A DNA stretch of 64,000 bases from SHZI01 sp964417725 (GCA_964417725.1 CAYQIV010000001.1:1-64000); one strand, 5' to 3'; shown: positions 33,068 through 42,722, numbered from the stretch's first letter. The notes: generated by a model not told the origin, from the letters alone. Made by a program: numbers and translations.

Positions 33068-33355
33068 TCAACCCGGCAGGTAGTGGGCGACGACCCCCGA
33101 CACGCCCGCGACGAGCAGCGCGTAGGCCGCAATCCTCCACGGTCTGCGCCGCAGCGAACCGACAAAGGCCAGGGCGGCGCTGGCGGCAAGCCCGCCAAAC
33201 AACGCGAACGCGCGCAACAGTTCGGGGACCTCGGCCGTGAAGCGTGGATCCTCTCCCTGCCTGAGGGCGAACACCACCAGGACGAAGGCAAGACCGACGA
33301 CGACGGAAGAAGCGCTGCCAAGGATGATGCCGAGGACGATGCTGGAGGGTCGCAT
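33068..33355 (-). CDS. small membrane protein, three helices
   Basis: 95 residues from the ATG at 33355. Helices are at about 5-28, 45-62 and 72-90, with a short charged loop (RQGEDPRFTAEVPELLRA) between the first and second. No family recognised. It is divergent from prc (start 33498), so the 142-base gap should contain both promoters; none is obvious. Confidence 0.55.
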   Translation of the reverse strand: MRPSSIVLGIILGSASSVVVGLAFVLVVFALRQGEDPRFTAEVPELLRAFALFGGLAASAALAFVGSLRRRPWRIAAYALLVAGVSGVVAHYLPG

Positions 33356-33497
33356 GTTCTGTGAACCGAAGCAGTGGCGCAGCGTCGAAAACCGTACCCC
33401 GCGCTTGTCCGCGGGGGACGGCCAGTCTAGCCTAGATGGCCGTGAACGCCGGTGGTTGCCGGCACCGGCGCACCCCGCCGGCAGGAGTGAGCTGAAA

Positions 33498-35609
33498 ATG
33501 ATGTTCCGAGCGCGCCCCCTCTTCGTCGCCATGCTGCTGGTGCTGCTGGCCCCGACCCCGGCAGTCGAGGGGAAAACCGCGGCAGCAGCGACGGTTCTCG
33601 AGACGACGCCGCGCGAGCGGCAGGTTGCCCGGATGGTGACGCGTTTCGTCGAGCGCGCACATTACGCCAAGCTGTCTGTCGACGACCAGCTCTCCGCGGC
33701 CATCCTCGACACCTACATCGAGGCTCTCGACCCGACACGCAGTTACTTCCTGCAGTCCGACATCAGCTACTTCGCGCGATACCGTCACTCGCTGGACGAC
33801 GTGCTGCGATCCGGAGACATGGACCCCGTCTTCGATATTTTCCGCCTGTATCGCCTCCGCGCGCAGCAGCACATCGGTCATGCCCTGACCGTGCTCGAAG
33901 AAAAGCCGGATTTTGCCGCCGATGAAGAGTACCGCTTCGATCGCAGCAAGGCACCCTGGCCGTCTAGCGCCACGGAGATGCAGGATTTCTGGCGCCGGCG
34001 CGTCAAGAACGATGCGTTGGGCCTGCTGCTTGCCGACAAGACATGGGAAGAGGCATCCGGAATCCTGCGCAAACGCTATCAGCGAGTGCTCGACCGGATC
34101 AACACACTCGACAGTGACGAAGTCTTCGAGACTTTCATGAACGCCTTCGCGCGCACGCTGGACCCGCACTCCAGCTATCTGTCGCCGAAGCAGTCGGAGG
34201 AATACAAGATCCAGATGAGCCTGTCCTACCAGGGCATAGGCGCATCCCTGCAGCTCAACGAGGAAATGGTCGAGATCATGGGCATCATCCCCGGGGGACC
34301 CGCCGCCATCGACGGGCGGCTCAAGCCCGGGGACCGCATCACTGCCGTCGGCCAGGGTGACGCAGGCGAGATGGTCGACGTGATCGGCTGGCAGCTTGAT
34401 GACGTGGTTCAGCAGATCCGCGGTAAAAGCGGCACACGGGTGCGCCTGCAGGTCCTGCCGGCCGGCGCCACACCAGGCTCCCCGGAAACGGTGCTGGGAC
34501 TGACCCGTGACAAGGTCAAGCTCGAAGAGCAGGCGGCGCGCAAGGAGGTCATTTCCCTGGACCAGGATGGCGAAGCGCTACGCGTGGGCGTCATCCGCAT
34601 CCCGAGCTTCTATCAGGATTTCGATGCACGCAATCGCGGGGAAAAGGAGTATGTCAGCACCACGCGTGACGTTCGCCGTCTGCTGAACGACCTGCGCCAG
34701 GAAGATATCAGTGCACTGGTGCTCGATCTGCGCGGCAACGGCGGCGGTCACCTCTCGGAAGCCACGTCACTGACCGGGCTGTTCATCAAGCGTGGCCCGG
34801 TCGTCCAGCTGCGGGACACCAACGGCAGGATCGAGGTCCTCGATGATCCCGAGCCGGCGCTGGCCTACGGCGGCCCGCTGGTGGTGCTCGTCGACCGTTT
34901 CAGCGCTTCGGCGTCGGAGATCTTCGCGGCGGCGATCCAGGACTATCGCCGCGGCATCGTCATCGGCCAGCAGACGTTCGGCAAGGGAACGGTGCAGAAC
35001 CTATACGTCCTGGATCAGTACGCCCATGGCACGCCAGACCCGGGGCTCGGCCAACTGACGTTGACCATCGGCAAGTTCTACCGTGTGACCGGCGGATCGA
35101 CGCAGCACATGGGCGTCATTCCCGACATCGAGTTGCCTTCACCAATCGACGCCACCCTGATCGGTGAAAGCAGTCGCCCGCGCGCCCTGCCATGGGACCA
35201 GATCGCGGCGGCCCGTTTCGATGCCAGCATGCCGCTGGACCCCGCCATCCGGGAGCTGGCATCCGCCGGCGCACAACGCCTGGCAGATGATCCCGACTTG
35301 CGACTGCTCCGCGAGGAGATTGCCGAGGCCACCGAGATACGCGCCCAGCAAAGTGTGCCGCTGCGCCTGGAAACCCGACGCGAGGAGCGTACGCGCATCG
35401 AAGCCATGCAACTTGAACGCGAGAATGCCCGCCGCGCCGCGCGTGGCCTCGAGCCGCTGAAGAGCCTCGAGGAACTGGATCCGGAGGTGCAAACCGATGC
35501 GCTGCTGCAGGCTGCTGCGGTCTACGCCGCCGAGTTGTCGCGACGCGAGGCCGGCCAGCGCTTGACGCAGACATCCCTCAACGGGCGCGAAACGCCGCTT
35601 CACCAGTAG
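33498..35609 (+). CDS. prc: tail-specific protease Prc (C-terminal processing peptidase)
   Basis: 703 residues from the ATG at 33498. Signal peptide (MLLVLLAPTPAVEG). The N-terminal lid domain has LDPTRSYFLQSDI and TLDPHSSYLSPKQSEEYKIQ. The PDZ domain is about 240-330 (YQGIGASLQLN, GPAAIDGRLKPGDRITAVG). The S41 catalytic core has LDLRGNGGGHLSEA, DRFSASASEIFAAAIQDY with the Ser nucleophile, and QQTFGKGTVQN with the Lys base. A C-terminal helical DUF3340-like domain follows. Prc degrades misfolded periplasmic proteins and trims cell-wall enzymes, usually with the adaptor NlpI, which is not seen here. The body matches E. coli Prc in order and size. Confidence 0.95.
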   Translation: MMFRARPLFVAMLLVLLAPTPAVEGKTAAAATVLETTPRERQVARMVTRFVERAHYAKLSVDDQLSAAILDTYIEALDPTRSYFLQSDISYFARYRHSLDDVLRSGDMDPVFDIFRLYRLRAQQHIGHALTVLEEKPDFAADEEYRFDRSKAPWPSSATEMQDFWRRRVKNDALGLLLADKTWEEASGILRKRYQRVLDRINTLDSDEVFETFMNAFARTLDPHSSYLSPKQSEEYKIQMSLSYQGIGASLQLNEEMVEIMGIIPGGPAAIDGRLKPGDRITAVGQGDAGEMVDVIGWQLDDVVQQIRGKSGTRVRLQVLPAGATPGSPETVLGLTRDKVKLEEQAARKEVISLDQDGEALRVGVIRIPSFYQDFDARNRGEKEYVSTTRDVRRLLNDLRQEDISALVLDLRGNGGGHLSEATSLTGLFIKRGPVVQLRDTNGRIEVLDDPEPALAYGGPLVVLVDRFSASASEIFAAAIQDYRRGIVIGQQTFGKGTVQNLYVLDQYAHGTPDPGLGQLTLTIGKFYRVTGGSTQHMGVIPDIELPSPIDATLIGESSRPRALPWDQIAAARFDASMPLDPAIRELASAGAQRLADDPDLRLLREEIAEATEIRAQQSVPLRLETRREERTRIEAMQLERENARRAARGLEPLKSLEELDPEVQTDALLQAAAVYAAELSRREAGQRLTQTSLNGRETPLHQ

Positions 35610-35656
35610 CCTTCACCAGCGGCCAGCGGCCCTGCCGCGGTTGCCGGTGCGGGCGC

Positions 35657-36694
35657 TCAGTGCAGCAGCACCGAAAACACGTCCCAGTACTCATCAGCCA
35701 GCACGTTGACCGACAGGGCGGCTTCCTGCCCGGGGTCGGCGGCATCGACATGGGTGAGGCTGGCAGCGAAAGATCCGGCCACCGGCACCGTGTCGGTTTC
35801 GCGGTGGTAACGAACAGCGTGGCGCAACTGTTCCGTTCGTGACCGCACGCGCGCCGGCAGTCCATCGAGATCGTCAAGCTGGCGCAGCGCCCTGTCGATC
35901 TGGGCGCACAACGCATGACATTTCGCGATATCGCCGTAACTGACCTCGGTCACGCTGCGCATCGAGGCTTCACGGGCCATTCCGGCGATGTTCATCTGGC
36001 TGAAATGCAGCAGCAATTCGTGCGCCAGGGCAATAACCGCCAGGTTGATGGTGCGGCGGCCTTCGATGCTGATCACGTCAGCGGCATCCATCGATTCGTT
36101 GCGTTTCTCCTCAATGGCCGCCGTATACCGGTCTATCTGGACCTGCAACGCACCCAGCGTCGACATGATCAGCGTGCGCTCGGAATCAAGGCGCCTGCGA
36201 CGCAGCAGGGTCCAGAACCCGCGGCAGGTCATGCGCCGCTCTTCCAGCGTCAGAAGTTCGCCATCGAGAACCGTACGCCGCTGGCGCAGGGGCTCCAGAC
36301 GCTGCTTCATCGATGCGATCGCCGCCTGGCGGTTTTCCTCGAAGCGGGCCACGTCGTGCTGATACTCGGCTTCACGCTGGCGCTGGGCAAGATCACGGGC
36401 CAGGCGCTGCAGCCGGCGCCGGGCATGACTCCAGACACCCCGCAGGTGGTAGTAGACCGTCACATTGGCCGCCTGATGAGGATTGGACAGCAGTCCCTCG
36501 ATCTGCTCGAGGCGTTGCTGGACGCGCAGCGTCGCGCCCTCCTGCTGGCGCAGCACGTCGGCGATACGGTCACGCTCGCGACGCAGGCTCGCCAGTTCGC
36601 GCTTGAGTTCGGCACGATTCCAGAACAGGCGCAGGAGGCGATCATCCTCATCACTGCGCTGGCGTATCAGGCGCTGCTGAACGGCGGTCAACAT
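35657..36694 (-). CDS. coiled-coil protein of unknown function
   Basis: 345 residues from the ATG at 36694. The first two thirds (about 1-200) are long charged heptads (LKRELASLRRERDRIADVL, RVQQRLEQIEGLL, RDLAQRQREAEYQHDVARFE), a probable long coiled coil without a signal peptide. The last third is helical: IEGRRTINLAVIALAHELLL, AREASMRSVTEVSYGDIAK and a conserved-looking CHALCAQIDRAL. No motif is known to me. The protein is probably cytoplasmic and structural or a scaffold. It lies 120 bases downstream of the DUF1249 gene on the same strand and convergent with prc. Confidence 0.65.
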   Translation of the reverse strand: MLTAVQQRLIRQRSDEDDRLLRLFWNRAELKRELASLRRERDRIADVLRQQEGATLRVQQRLEQIEGLLSNPHQAANVTVYYHLRGVWSHARRRLQRLARDLAQRQREAEYQHDVARFEENRQAAIASMKQRLEPLRQRRTVLDGELLTLEERRMTCRGFWTLLRRRRLDSERTLIMSTLGALQVQIDRYTAAIEEKRNESMDAADVISIEGRRTINLAVIALAHELLLHFSQMNIAGMAREASMRSVTEVSYGDIAKCHALCAQIDRALRQLDDLDGLPARVRSRTEQLRHAVRYHRETDTVPVAGSFAASLTHVDAADPGQEAALSVNVLADEYWDVFSVLLH

Positions 36695-36814
36695 GGCTGT
36701 GAAATCCGGGGCGCGGCCACGGGCCGCACGGGAGCATGACGCTAGACCAGCGCGAAACCCCTGACGTTGAAACAATCGACAGTTTCACCGGCCCATGGCC
36801 GACGGGGACCGTGG

Positions 36815-37264
36815 TCAGCCGAATGCGTGCCCCTTCTCGGCCAGGTAATCGAGCCACTTGCCCAGCATCAGGTTCTCGGCCCAGCGTCGGTCAAGCGGCC
36901 GTCGCCAGCGTTGCGCCATGCTCGCCAGGAACGGATGGCGCGACATGGCGGGCCTGCCCGTCACCTCGACCATCCGGGCATCGAGGTACAGGCGCAGCTG
37001 CAGATCCGGCTCGGCCTCGCCGCCGGCCGGGCCGTCGAACAGGTAGGTCAACCGCAGGTCGAGCGTGAAACGGGCCACGCAAACCACGCTCAGGTGAAGA
37101 TCCAGGTCGTGAAGGGTGCGGGATACACGCTCACCATCGAGGGCCTGAAGATCACGAATGATGGAAGACAGGCGGATGAAATTCGCTTCATAGAGCGCCA
37201 TCAGCCCACCGAAACTGCGCGGCACAGCCGCACATTGCGGAACGATATAGCTGTCTGCCAACAT
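36815..37264 (-). CDS. DUF1249 family protein (YqiB-like)
   Basis: 149 residues from the ATG at 37264. The DUF1249 pattern is present: FGGLMALYEANFIRLSSII, HDLDLHLSVVCVARFTLDLRL, DLQLRLYLDARMVEVTG and KWLDYLAEKGH at the end. In E. coli YqiB lies between nudF and cpdA; here its neighbours are a coiled-coil gene and, divergently, pgm. The biochemical role is not established. On the minus strand TATATT (37278-37273) could be a -10 box only nine bases before the ATG, implying a very short leader. Confidence 0.85.
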   Translation of the reverse strand: MLADSYIVPQCAAVPRSFGGLMALYEANFIRLSSIIRDLQALDGERVSRTLHDLDLHLSVVCVARFTLDLRLTYLFDGPAGGEAEPDLQLRLYLDARMVEVTGRPAMSRHPFLASMAQRWRRPLDRRWAENLMLGKWLDYLAEKGHAFG

Positions 37265-37278
37265 GCGGCCGGAATATA

Positions 37279-37294
37279 GCACATGGCCATGTGC
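37279..37294. promoter_or_regulatory. perfect 16-base palindrome between DUF1249 gene and pgm
   Basis: GCACATGGCCATGTGC is an exact dyad with no spacer, 14 bases upstream of the DUF1249 start and 63 bases upstream of pgm, next to the TATATT box on the minus strand. It is a credible binding site for a dimeric regulator serving both divergent genes, but the regulator is unknown. Confidence 0.45.
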
Positions 37295-37357
37295 GCCCCG
37301 TTGGCGCGGCTGGCCTCCAGACAGCTATCAGGACAGATTTGCGCCAGAGGTACAGTG

Positions 37358-39004
37358 ATGGTGTCCACGAATCGCATTTCCATCATCCCCTGCACACCGT
37401 TTCCCGACCAGCAGCCCGGTACCGCCGGACTGCGCAGGAAGGTCGGCATCTTCCGCCAGCCCCATTACCTCGAATGCTTCGTCCAGTCGATATTCGACAC
37501 CCTCGAGTTGCGCCCCGGCGCCCGTCTGGTCATCGGCGGCGACGGTCGCTACCACAATGACACGGCGATCCGCACCATCCTGTGCATCGCCGCTGCAAAC
37601 GGCATTTCGACAGTGATCACCGGCCGCAACGGCTTGATGTCGACCCCGGCGGTCTCACACCTGATCCGCATCCGCCACGCCGATGCAGGGTTCATCCTCA
37701 CGGCCAGCCATAACCCGGGCGGGCCGGATGGTGATTTCGGACTGAAGTTCAATACCGCCAGCGGCGGACAGGCGCCCGAGCACGTGACCGACAAGGTGTA
37801 TCGCGTCAGTCGGCAGATCAGCCGCTATCGCACCGCTGCCCTGCCCGATATCGACCTCGATCGCGAGGGAATCTTCGACTTCGACGGATTCACGCTCGAG
37901 GTCATCGAGCCGACCCGTGACTACGTGAGGCTGATGCAGTCGATCTTCGACTTCGACGCGATAGGCGACTGGCTGGGACGGGGTGCCCGTATCCGTTTCG
38001 ACGCCATGAATGCCGTGACCGGGCCTTATGCCAGGGCGATATTCATCGACGCCCTGGGCGCACCCGAGGACTCGGTCGTCCACGCCACACCCCTGGCCGA
38101 TTTCGGCGGGCTGCATCCGGATCCGAATCCGATCGACGCGGCCAGCCTGGTAGCCGCTGCGCAAGGTGACGGTGCACCGGATCTGCTCGCAGCGTCTGAT
38201 GGCGATGGTGATCGCAACATGATCCTCGGACCGCGTTTTTTCCTTTCACCATGCGACAGTGTGGCGTTGATGCTGGACCACATCCGGCGCATTCCCGGCT
38301 ACAGGGACGGCGTACCGGGAGTCGCACGCTCCATGCCGACCAGCCGCGCACTTGATACGGTCGCCGCCACCTTGAATGTACCTTGCCACGAGACGCCGAC
38401 AGGCTGGAGGTTTTTCTGCAACCTGCTCGATGCCGGCTTGATCGGCCTGTGCGGCGAGGAAAGCTTCGGCACGGGCTCGGCCCATGTCCGGGAAAAGGAC
38501 GGGCTGTGGGCCGTGCTGTTCTGGGCAAACCTGCTGGCTTCGACCGGCCTCGGGGTGGAGGATCTGGTACGCGCCCACTGGCGACGCCATGGCCGCCACC
38601 ACTACCAGCGCTGGGATTACCAGATCCCGGATGCCTCACGCGCCCACGAGCTCGTGCAGTCGCTGCGGGTCACGCTGCCGGCCCTGGCCGGCAAGCTGCC
38701 CGGGACCGACGCATGCATCCTGCAGGCCGACGATTTCTCCTACATCGACCCGGTCGACCACAGTTGTTCACCCCACCAGGGGCTGCGCATCGTGCTCGAC
38801 GATGGCAGCCGGATCGTCTATCGGCTGTCGGGTACGGGCACCACCGGTGCGACGCTGAGGGTCTACCTCGAAAGGCACGTGCGTACGCCGCAAGAGATCG
38901 ATACCCCGACGGACACCCTGCTCGCTCCGCTGGGTCAGCTGGCCATGGAAACGGCCCGCATCCGGCACTACACGGGCATCGAGACACCATCCGGCCGCAT
39001 CTAG
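37358..39004 (+). CDS. pgm: phosphoglucomutase, alpha-D-glucose phosphate-specific
   Basis: 548 residues from the ATG at 37358. Domain I has the catalytic serine in LTASHNPGGPDGDFGLKFN. Domain II has the Mg-binding loop ASDGDGDRNMILG, domain III CGEESFGTGSAHVREKDG for sugar recognition, and domain IV YRLSGTGTTGATLRVYLE for phosphate binding. This set marks eukaryote-like alpha-PGM rather than the PMM/PGM or GlmM types. It interconverts glucose-1- and glucose-6-phosphate, linking glycogen and cell-surface sugars to glycolysis. Expected 540-570 residues, so it is full length. Convergent with ppsR. Confidence 0.95.
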   Translation: MVSTNRISIIPCTPFPDQQPGTAGLRRKVGIFRQPHYLECFVQSIFDTLELRPGARLVIGGDGRYHNDTAIRTILCIAAANGISTVITGRNGLMSTPAVSHLIRIRHADAGFILTASHNPGGPDGDFGLKFNTASGGQAPEHVTDKVYRVSRQISRYRTAALPDIDLDREGIFDFDGFTLEVIEPTRDYVRLMQSIFDFDAIGDWLGRGARIRFDAMNAVTGPYARAIFIDALGAPEDSVVHATPLADFGGLHPDPNPIDAASLVAAAQGDGAPDLLAASDGDGDRNMILGPRFFLSPCDSVALMLDHIRRIPGYRDGVPGVARSMPTSRALDTVAATLNVPCHETPTGWRFFCNLLDAGLIGLCGEESFGTGSAHVREKDGLWAVLFWANLLASTGLGVEDLVRAHWRRHGRHHYQRWDYQIPDASRAHELVQSLRVTLPALAGKLPGTDACILQADDFSYIDPVDHSCSPHQGLRIVLDDGSRIVYRLSGTGTTGATLRVYLERHVRTPQEIDTPTDTLLAPLGQLAMETARIRHYTGIETPSGRI

Positions 39005-39033
39005 CCGAGTGGCGCGCTGACCACCCGGCGATC

Positions 39034-39858
39034 TCATGGCCGCATGCGGCGCTCGATACCCGTACTCGTCAGGATGGTGCTGGCGATTTCCTCGACCGAA
39101 TACTGCGTCGTGTCGACAAAGGGGATGTGATAGCGGCGAAACAGCGCCTCGGCACCGCGCAGCTCGTACCGTACCTGGTCGGCCGAGGCATAGCGACCGG
39201 CAGCGCGCCGCTCGCGCCGGATCTGCTGCAGGCGTTCGGGCGAGATCATCAGCCCGAACAGCCTCGAACGATACGGCTCGAGGAGCCTTGGCAACCGCCC
39301 CGATTCGAAGTCGTCTTCGGACAGTGGGTAGTTGGCGGCGAATACGCCGTAGGTCAGCGCCAGGTAAAGGCAAGTGGGCGTCTTCCCCGAGCGGGATACC
39401 CCGACGAGGATGACGTCGGCCTCGCCATACTCGGCGGTTCGCAGGCCGTCGTCGTTGGCGAGCGCATAGTTGGTGGCCTGGATGCGCCTGTCATATGCCA
39501 CCTGGTCACGCATGCCGTGGGCCCGGCCGACGGTGTGCGATGAGTGGGTACCGAGTTCCCTCTCCAGCGACTGGAGGAACATGGCGAAAAAATCGAGGAT
39601 CAGGGCATTGGCCGTCGCAAAGGGGGCGCGCAGTTCATCCTGGACCAGGGTACTGAACACGATCGGCCGCTGGCCGGTCTCCCCGGCAACCGCGTTGATG
39701 CGTGCAACTGCCTCATTCGCCTTGTTAATGTCCGTGATAAATGGCAGAGTCACCAGATCAAATTCGTGATCGTCAAACTGGGTCAGCAAGGTCCTGCCCA
39801 GGGTCTCGGCCGTGACGCCGGTCTGGTCCGAGAGAAAGAAAACGACACGTGGACTCAT
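39034..39858 (-). CDS. ppsR: PpsR, PEP synthase regulatory kinase/phosphorylase
   Basis: 274 residues from the ATG at 39858. The start VVFFLSDQTGVTAETLGRTLL, the P-loop-like GVSRSGKTPTCLYLAL and DNTQYSVEEI-like VDTTQYSVEEIA at the C-terminus are typical of the DUF299/PSRP family. The protein uses ADP to phosphorylate a Thr of PEP synthase and phosphate to remove it, switching gluconeogenesis off and on. It is divergent from its target gene ppsA, the classical arrangement. Confidence 0.95.
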   Translation of the reverse strand: MSPRVVFFLSDQTGVTAETLGRTLLTQFDDHEFDLVTLPFITDINKANEAVARINAVAGETGQRPIVFSTLVQDELRAPFATANALILDFFAMFLQSLERELGTHSSHTVGRAHGMRDQVAYDRRIQATNYALANDDGLRTAEYGEADVILVGVSRSGKTPTCLYLALTYGVFAANYPLSEDDFESGRLPRLLEPYRSRLFGLMISPERLQQIRRERRAAGRYASADQVRYELRGAEALFRRYHIPFVDTTQYSVEEIASTILTSTGIERRMRP

Positions 39859-39951
39859 GCTGGATCTCGCTCCCGCCACCGCTGGTGACCGGGACGGCCC
39901 CCGGCGTCGGGAATGTCCCACTTCAGGCCGTGGAACTCAAGGGAGGGCCCT

Positions 39952-42348
39952 TTGGAACAGTACGTGATCCCCTTCGATGCCCTGGGCATGGCTGACGTCC
40001 ACCGTGTCGGCGGCAAGAATGCCTCTCTGGGGGAGATGATCGCCCAACTGGGTGGGCTGGGACTGCGTGTCCCGGGCGGCTTCGCCACCACCGCGCACGC
40101 TTACCGCGAGTTCCTCGCCCAGGGCGGGCTCGACGCACGCATCGACGCCCTGCTCCGCGAGCTCGACGTCGACGACGTGCCACGCCTCACCGCAATCGGT
40201 GCGCAGATTCGCCAGATGATCCTCGACACGCCACTGCCGGCCACCCTCGACAAGGCGATCGACCAGGCCTGGGCAGCGATGTCCGCCGGCCACCCCGCTG
40301 ACCTTGCCGTTGCCGTGCGCTCCTCGGCGACCGCGGAAGACCTGCCCGAGGCCTCCTTTGCCGGCCAGCAGGAGACGTTCCTGAACATCCGCGGGCTCGG
40401 GCGCCTGAAGACCGCCATACACCACGTCTACGCATCGCTCTACAACGACAGGGCCATCGCCTATCGCGTGCACCAGGGTTTCGACCACCGCGATGTGGCA
40501 CTGTCGGCCGGTATCCAGTACATGGTCCGCAGCGATATCGGTGCCAGCGGTGTGGCCTTCACCCTCGACACCGAATCCGGCTTTCGCGACGTGGTCTTCA
40601 TCACTTCGGCCTGGGGGCGGGGTGAAACCGTGGTGATTGGGGCCGCCAACCCGGCCGTTTTATACTACTACTCGCCGGGCGTGCGGGCCGGCCGCCAGTC
40701 GATCCTGCGCCGGCGTCTCGGCAGCAAGCAGATCCGCATGGTCTATGCCGATGCCGCCGAACCCGGGCGCACCGTCGAAACCGTCGATGTCGACCCCGCC
40801 GACGCAGCCCGGTTTTCACTTGACGAAGCGGACATCCTCGCGTTGGCCCGTCAGGCACTGATCATCGAAGAGCACTACGGCCGACCGATGGATATCGAGT
40901 GGGGCAAGGATGGCACCGACGGCCTGATCTACATCCTCCAGGCACGCCCGGAAACGGTACAAAGCCGCACTTCCGGGCACATCCAGCGGTTTCGCCTGAA
41001 GGGCAAGGCGCGGCCGCAGGTCCTCGCCCGCGGCCGCAGCATCGGCCAGCGCATCGGTGCGGGCCCGGCGCGCATCATCCGCGATATCGCCGGGATGGAT
41101 CAGGTCCGCGATGGTGACGTGCTCGTCGCCGACATGACCGACCCGGACTGGGAGCCGGTGATGAAACGCGCCGCGGCGATCGTCACCAATCGCGGCGGCC
41201 GCACTTGCCATGCTGCCATCATTGCCCGGGAGCTGGGCATCCCGGCAGTGGTCGGCTGTGGCGATGCAACCATCTGCATCGACGACGGCAGCCCGGTCAC
41301 GGTGTCGTGCGCCGAAGGCGACGAGGGGCTGGTCTATGACGGCCGGCTCGATTTCACCGAAGAGCAGGTCGAGGTCGGCCGCCTGCCCGAAATCCCGGTC
41401 AAGGTCATGGTCAACGTCGGCAATCCGGACCGGGCCTTCGATTTCGCCGCTATCCCGAACCACGGCGTGGGACTTGCCCGCCTCGAATTCATCGTCAACC
41501 GGATGATCGGCATCCATCCAAAGGCGATCCTCGAACTGGAAAAGCTGCCCCACGACATCGCAAAACTCATTCAGGAACAGACAGCGGGCTACGGTGATCC
41601 GGTCGAGTTCTTCGTTTCCAGGCTCGCCGAGGGCATCGGCACCATCGCCGCTGCCTTCGCGCCCAAACCGGTCATCGTCAGGCTGTCGGACTTCAAGTCC
41701 AACGAATACGCCAACCTGATCGGCGGCCGCCAGTACGAGCCTCACGAGGAGAACCCGATGCTGGGTTTTCGCGGGGCATCACGCTATGTCGACGCCGGTT
41801 TCCAGCCCTGCTTCGAACTCGAATGCCGGGCACTGAAACGTGTGCGCGACGACATGGGTCTGACCAACGTCGAGGTCATGGTGCCTTTCGTGCGTACTGT
41901 CGACGAGGGGCGGCAGGTCGTCGAACTGCTGGCGCGCAATGGCCTGAAGCGCGGGGATAACGGCCTGCGCGTGATCATGATGTGCGAACTGCCCACCAAT
42001 GCCTTGCTCGCCGACCGTTACCTCGATCATTTCGACGGCATGTCGATCGGCTCCAATGACCTGACCCAGCTGACACTCGGCCTCGACCGCGATTCCGGCG
42101 TCATCGCCCATCTTTTCGATGAGCGGGATGATGCCGTCCGCATGCTGCTCCGCATGGCCATCGAGGCCTGCCGCAAGCGGGGCAAGTACATCGGAATCTG
42201 CGGCCAGGGGCCATCCGATCACCCGGACCTCGCCCGCTGGCTGATGCAGCAGGGCATCAACAGCGTGTCGCTCAACCCCGATTCGGTAGTAGACACCTGG
42301 CTCTTCATGGCCAGCAATGGTGTCGATGGCCCGGAGGTGGATGCATGA
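39952..42348 (+). CDS. ppsA: phosphoenolpyruvate synthase
   Basis: 798 residues from a TTG at 39952, which has AGGGAGG a few bases upstream and begins QYVIPFDALGMADVHRVGGK as in known PpsA; an upstream ATG at 39913 lacks this match. The ATP-grasp N-domain has RSSATAEDLPEASFAGQQETFLN. The swivelling domain has GGRTCHAAIIARELGIPAVVG with the phospho-His, and the PEP-binding barrel has NVEVMVPFVRT, SIGSNDLTQLTLGLDRD and CGQGPSD with the catalytic Cys. It converts pyruvate plus ATP to PEP, AMP and phosphate. It ends overlapping the MAPEG gene (ATGA). Confidence 0.96.
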   Translation: MEQYVIPFDALGMADVHRVGGKNASLGEMIAQLGGLGLRVPGGFATTAHAYREFLAQGGLDARIDALLRELDVDDVPRLTAIGAQIRQMILDTPLPATLDKAIDQAWAAMSAGHPADLAVAVRSSATAEDLPEASFAGQQETFLNIRGLGRLKTAIHHVYASLYNDRAIAYRVHQGFDHRDVALSAGIQYMVRSDIGASGVAFTLDTESGFRDVVFITSAWGRGETVVIGAANPAVLYYYSPGVRAGRQSILRRRLGSKQIRMVYADAAEPGRTVETVDVDPADAARFSLDEADILALARQALIIEEHYGRPMDIEWGKDGTDGLIYILQARPETVQSRTSGHIQRFRLKGKARPQVLARGRSIGQRIGAGPARIIRDIAGMDQVRDGDVLVADMTDPDWEPVMKRAAAIVTNRGGRTCHAAIIARELGIPAVVGCGDATICIDDGSPVTVSCAEGDEGLVYDGRLDFTEEQVEVGRLPEIPVKVMVNVGNPDRAFDFAAIPNHGVGLARLEFIVNRMIGIHPKAILELEKLPHDIAKLIQEQTAGYGDPVEFFVSRLAEGIGTIAAAFAPKPVIVRLSDFKSNEYANLIGGRQYEPHEENPMLGFRGASRYVDAGFQPCFELECRALKRVRDDMGLTNVEVMVPFVRTVDEGRQVVELLARNGLKRGDNGLRVIMMCELPTNALLADRYLDHFDGMSIGSNDLTQLTLGLDRDSGVIAHLFDERDDAVRMLLRMAIEACRKRGKYIGICGQGPSDHPDLARWLMQQGINSVSLNPDSVVDTWLFMASNGVDGPEVDA

Positions 42349-42722
42349 CGTTTGCCTATTGGTGTGTGCTCGTCGCGGCCATGCTGCCGATCGTCTGGAC
42401 GGGGATCGCCAAGGCCGGTGCGCAAGGCTTCGACAACGCACACCCCCGCGACTTCCTCAGCCGGCTCGATGGCTGGCGTCAGCGTGCCAACTGGGCTCAG
42501 CAGAACTCCCATGAGGCCTTCCCGCCGTTTGCGGCAGGAGTGATCATCGCCCATCTCAGCGGGGCTGCCGGGCAACCAACCATCGACGTGCTGGCCGGCA
42601 TTTTCGTGGTGGCACGGGTACTGTACGGCATCTGCTATATCGCCGATCGTCCGACCCTGCGCTCTCTGGTGTGGTCGGCCGGATTCACGGCGATGATCGG
42701 CTTATTCGTCGCCGCCGCCTGA
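42345..42722 (+). CDS. MAPEG-family membrane protein
   Basis: 125 residues. Four helices. QGFDNAHPRDFLSRLDGWRQ, RANWAQQNSHEAFPPFAAGV and ARVLYGICYIADRPTLRSLVW carry the MAPEG pattern (NxxExFP-like and RxxYxxxYxxxxxxxR) of microsomal glutathione transferase/eicosanoid synthase relatives. Many bacterial members have no known activity. The start overlaps the ppsA stop by four bases, so it is translated from the ppsA message; its 3' end overlaps the convergent orn by 21 bases. Confidence 0.85.
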   Translation: MTFAYWCVLVAAMLPIVWTGIAKAGAQGFDNAHPRDFLSRLDGWRQRANWAQQNSHEAFPPFAAGVIIAHLSGAAGQPTIDVLAGIFVVARVLYGICYIADRPTLRSLVWSAGFTAMIGLFVAAA

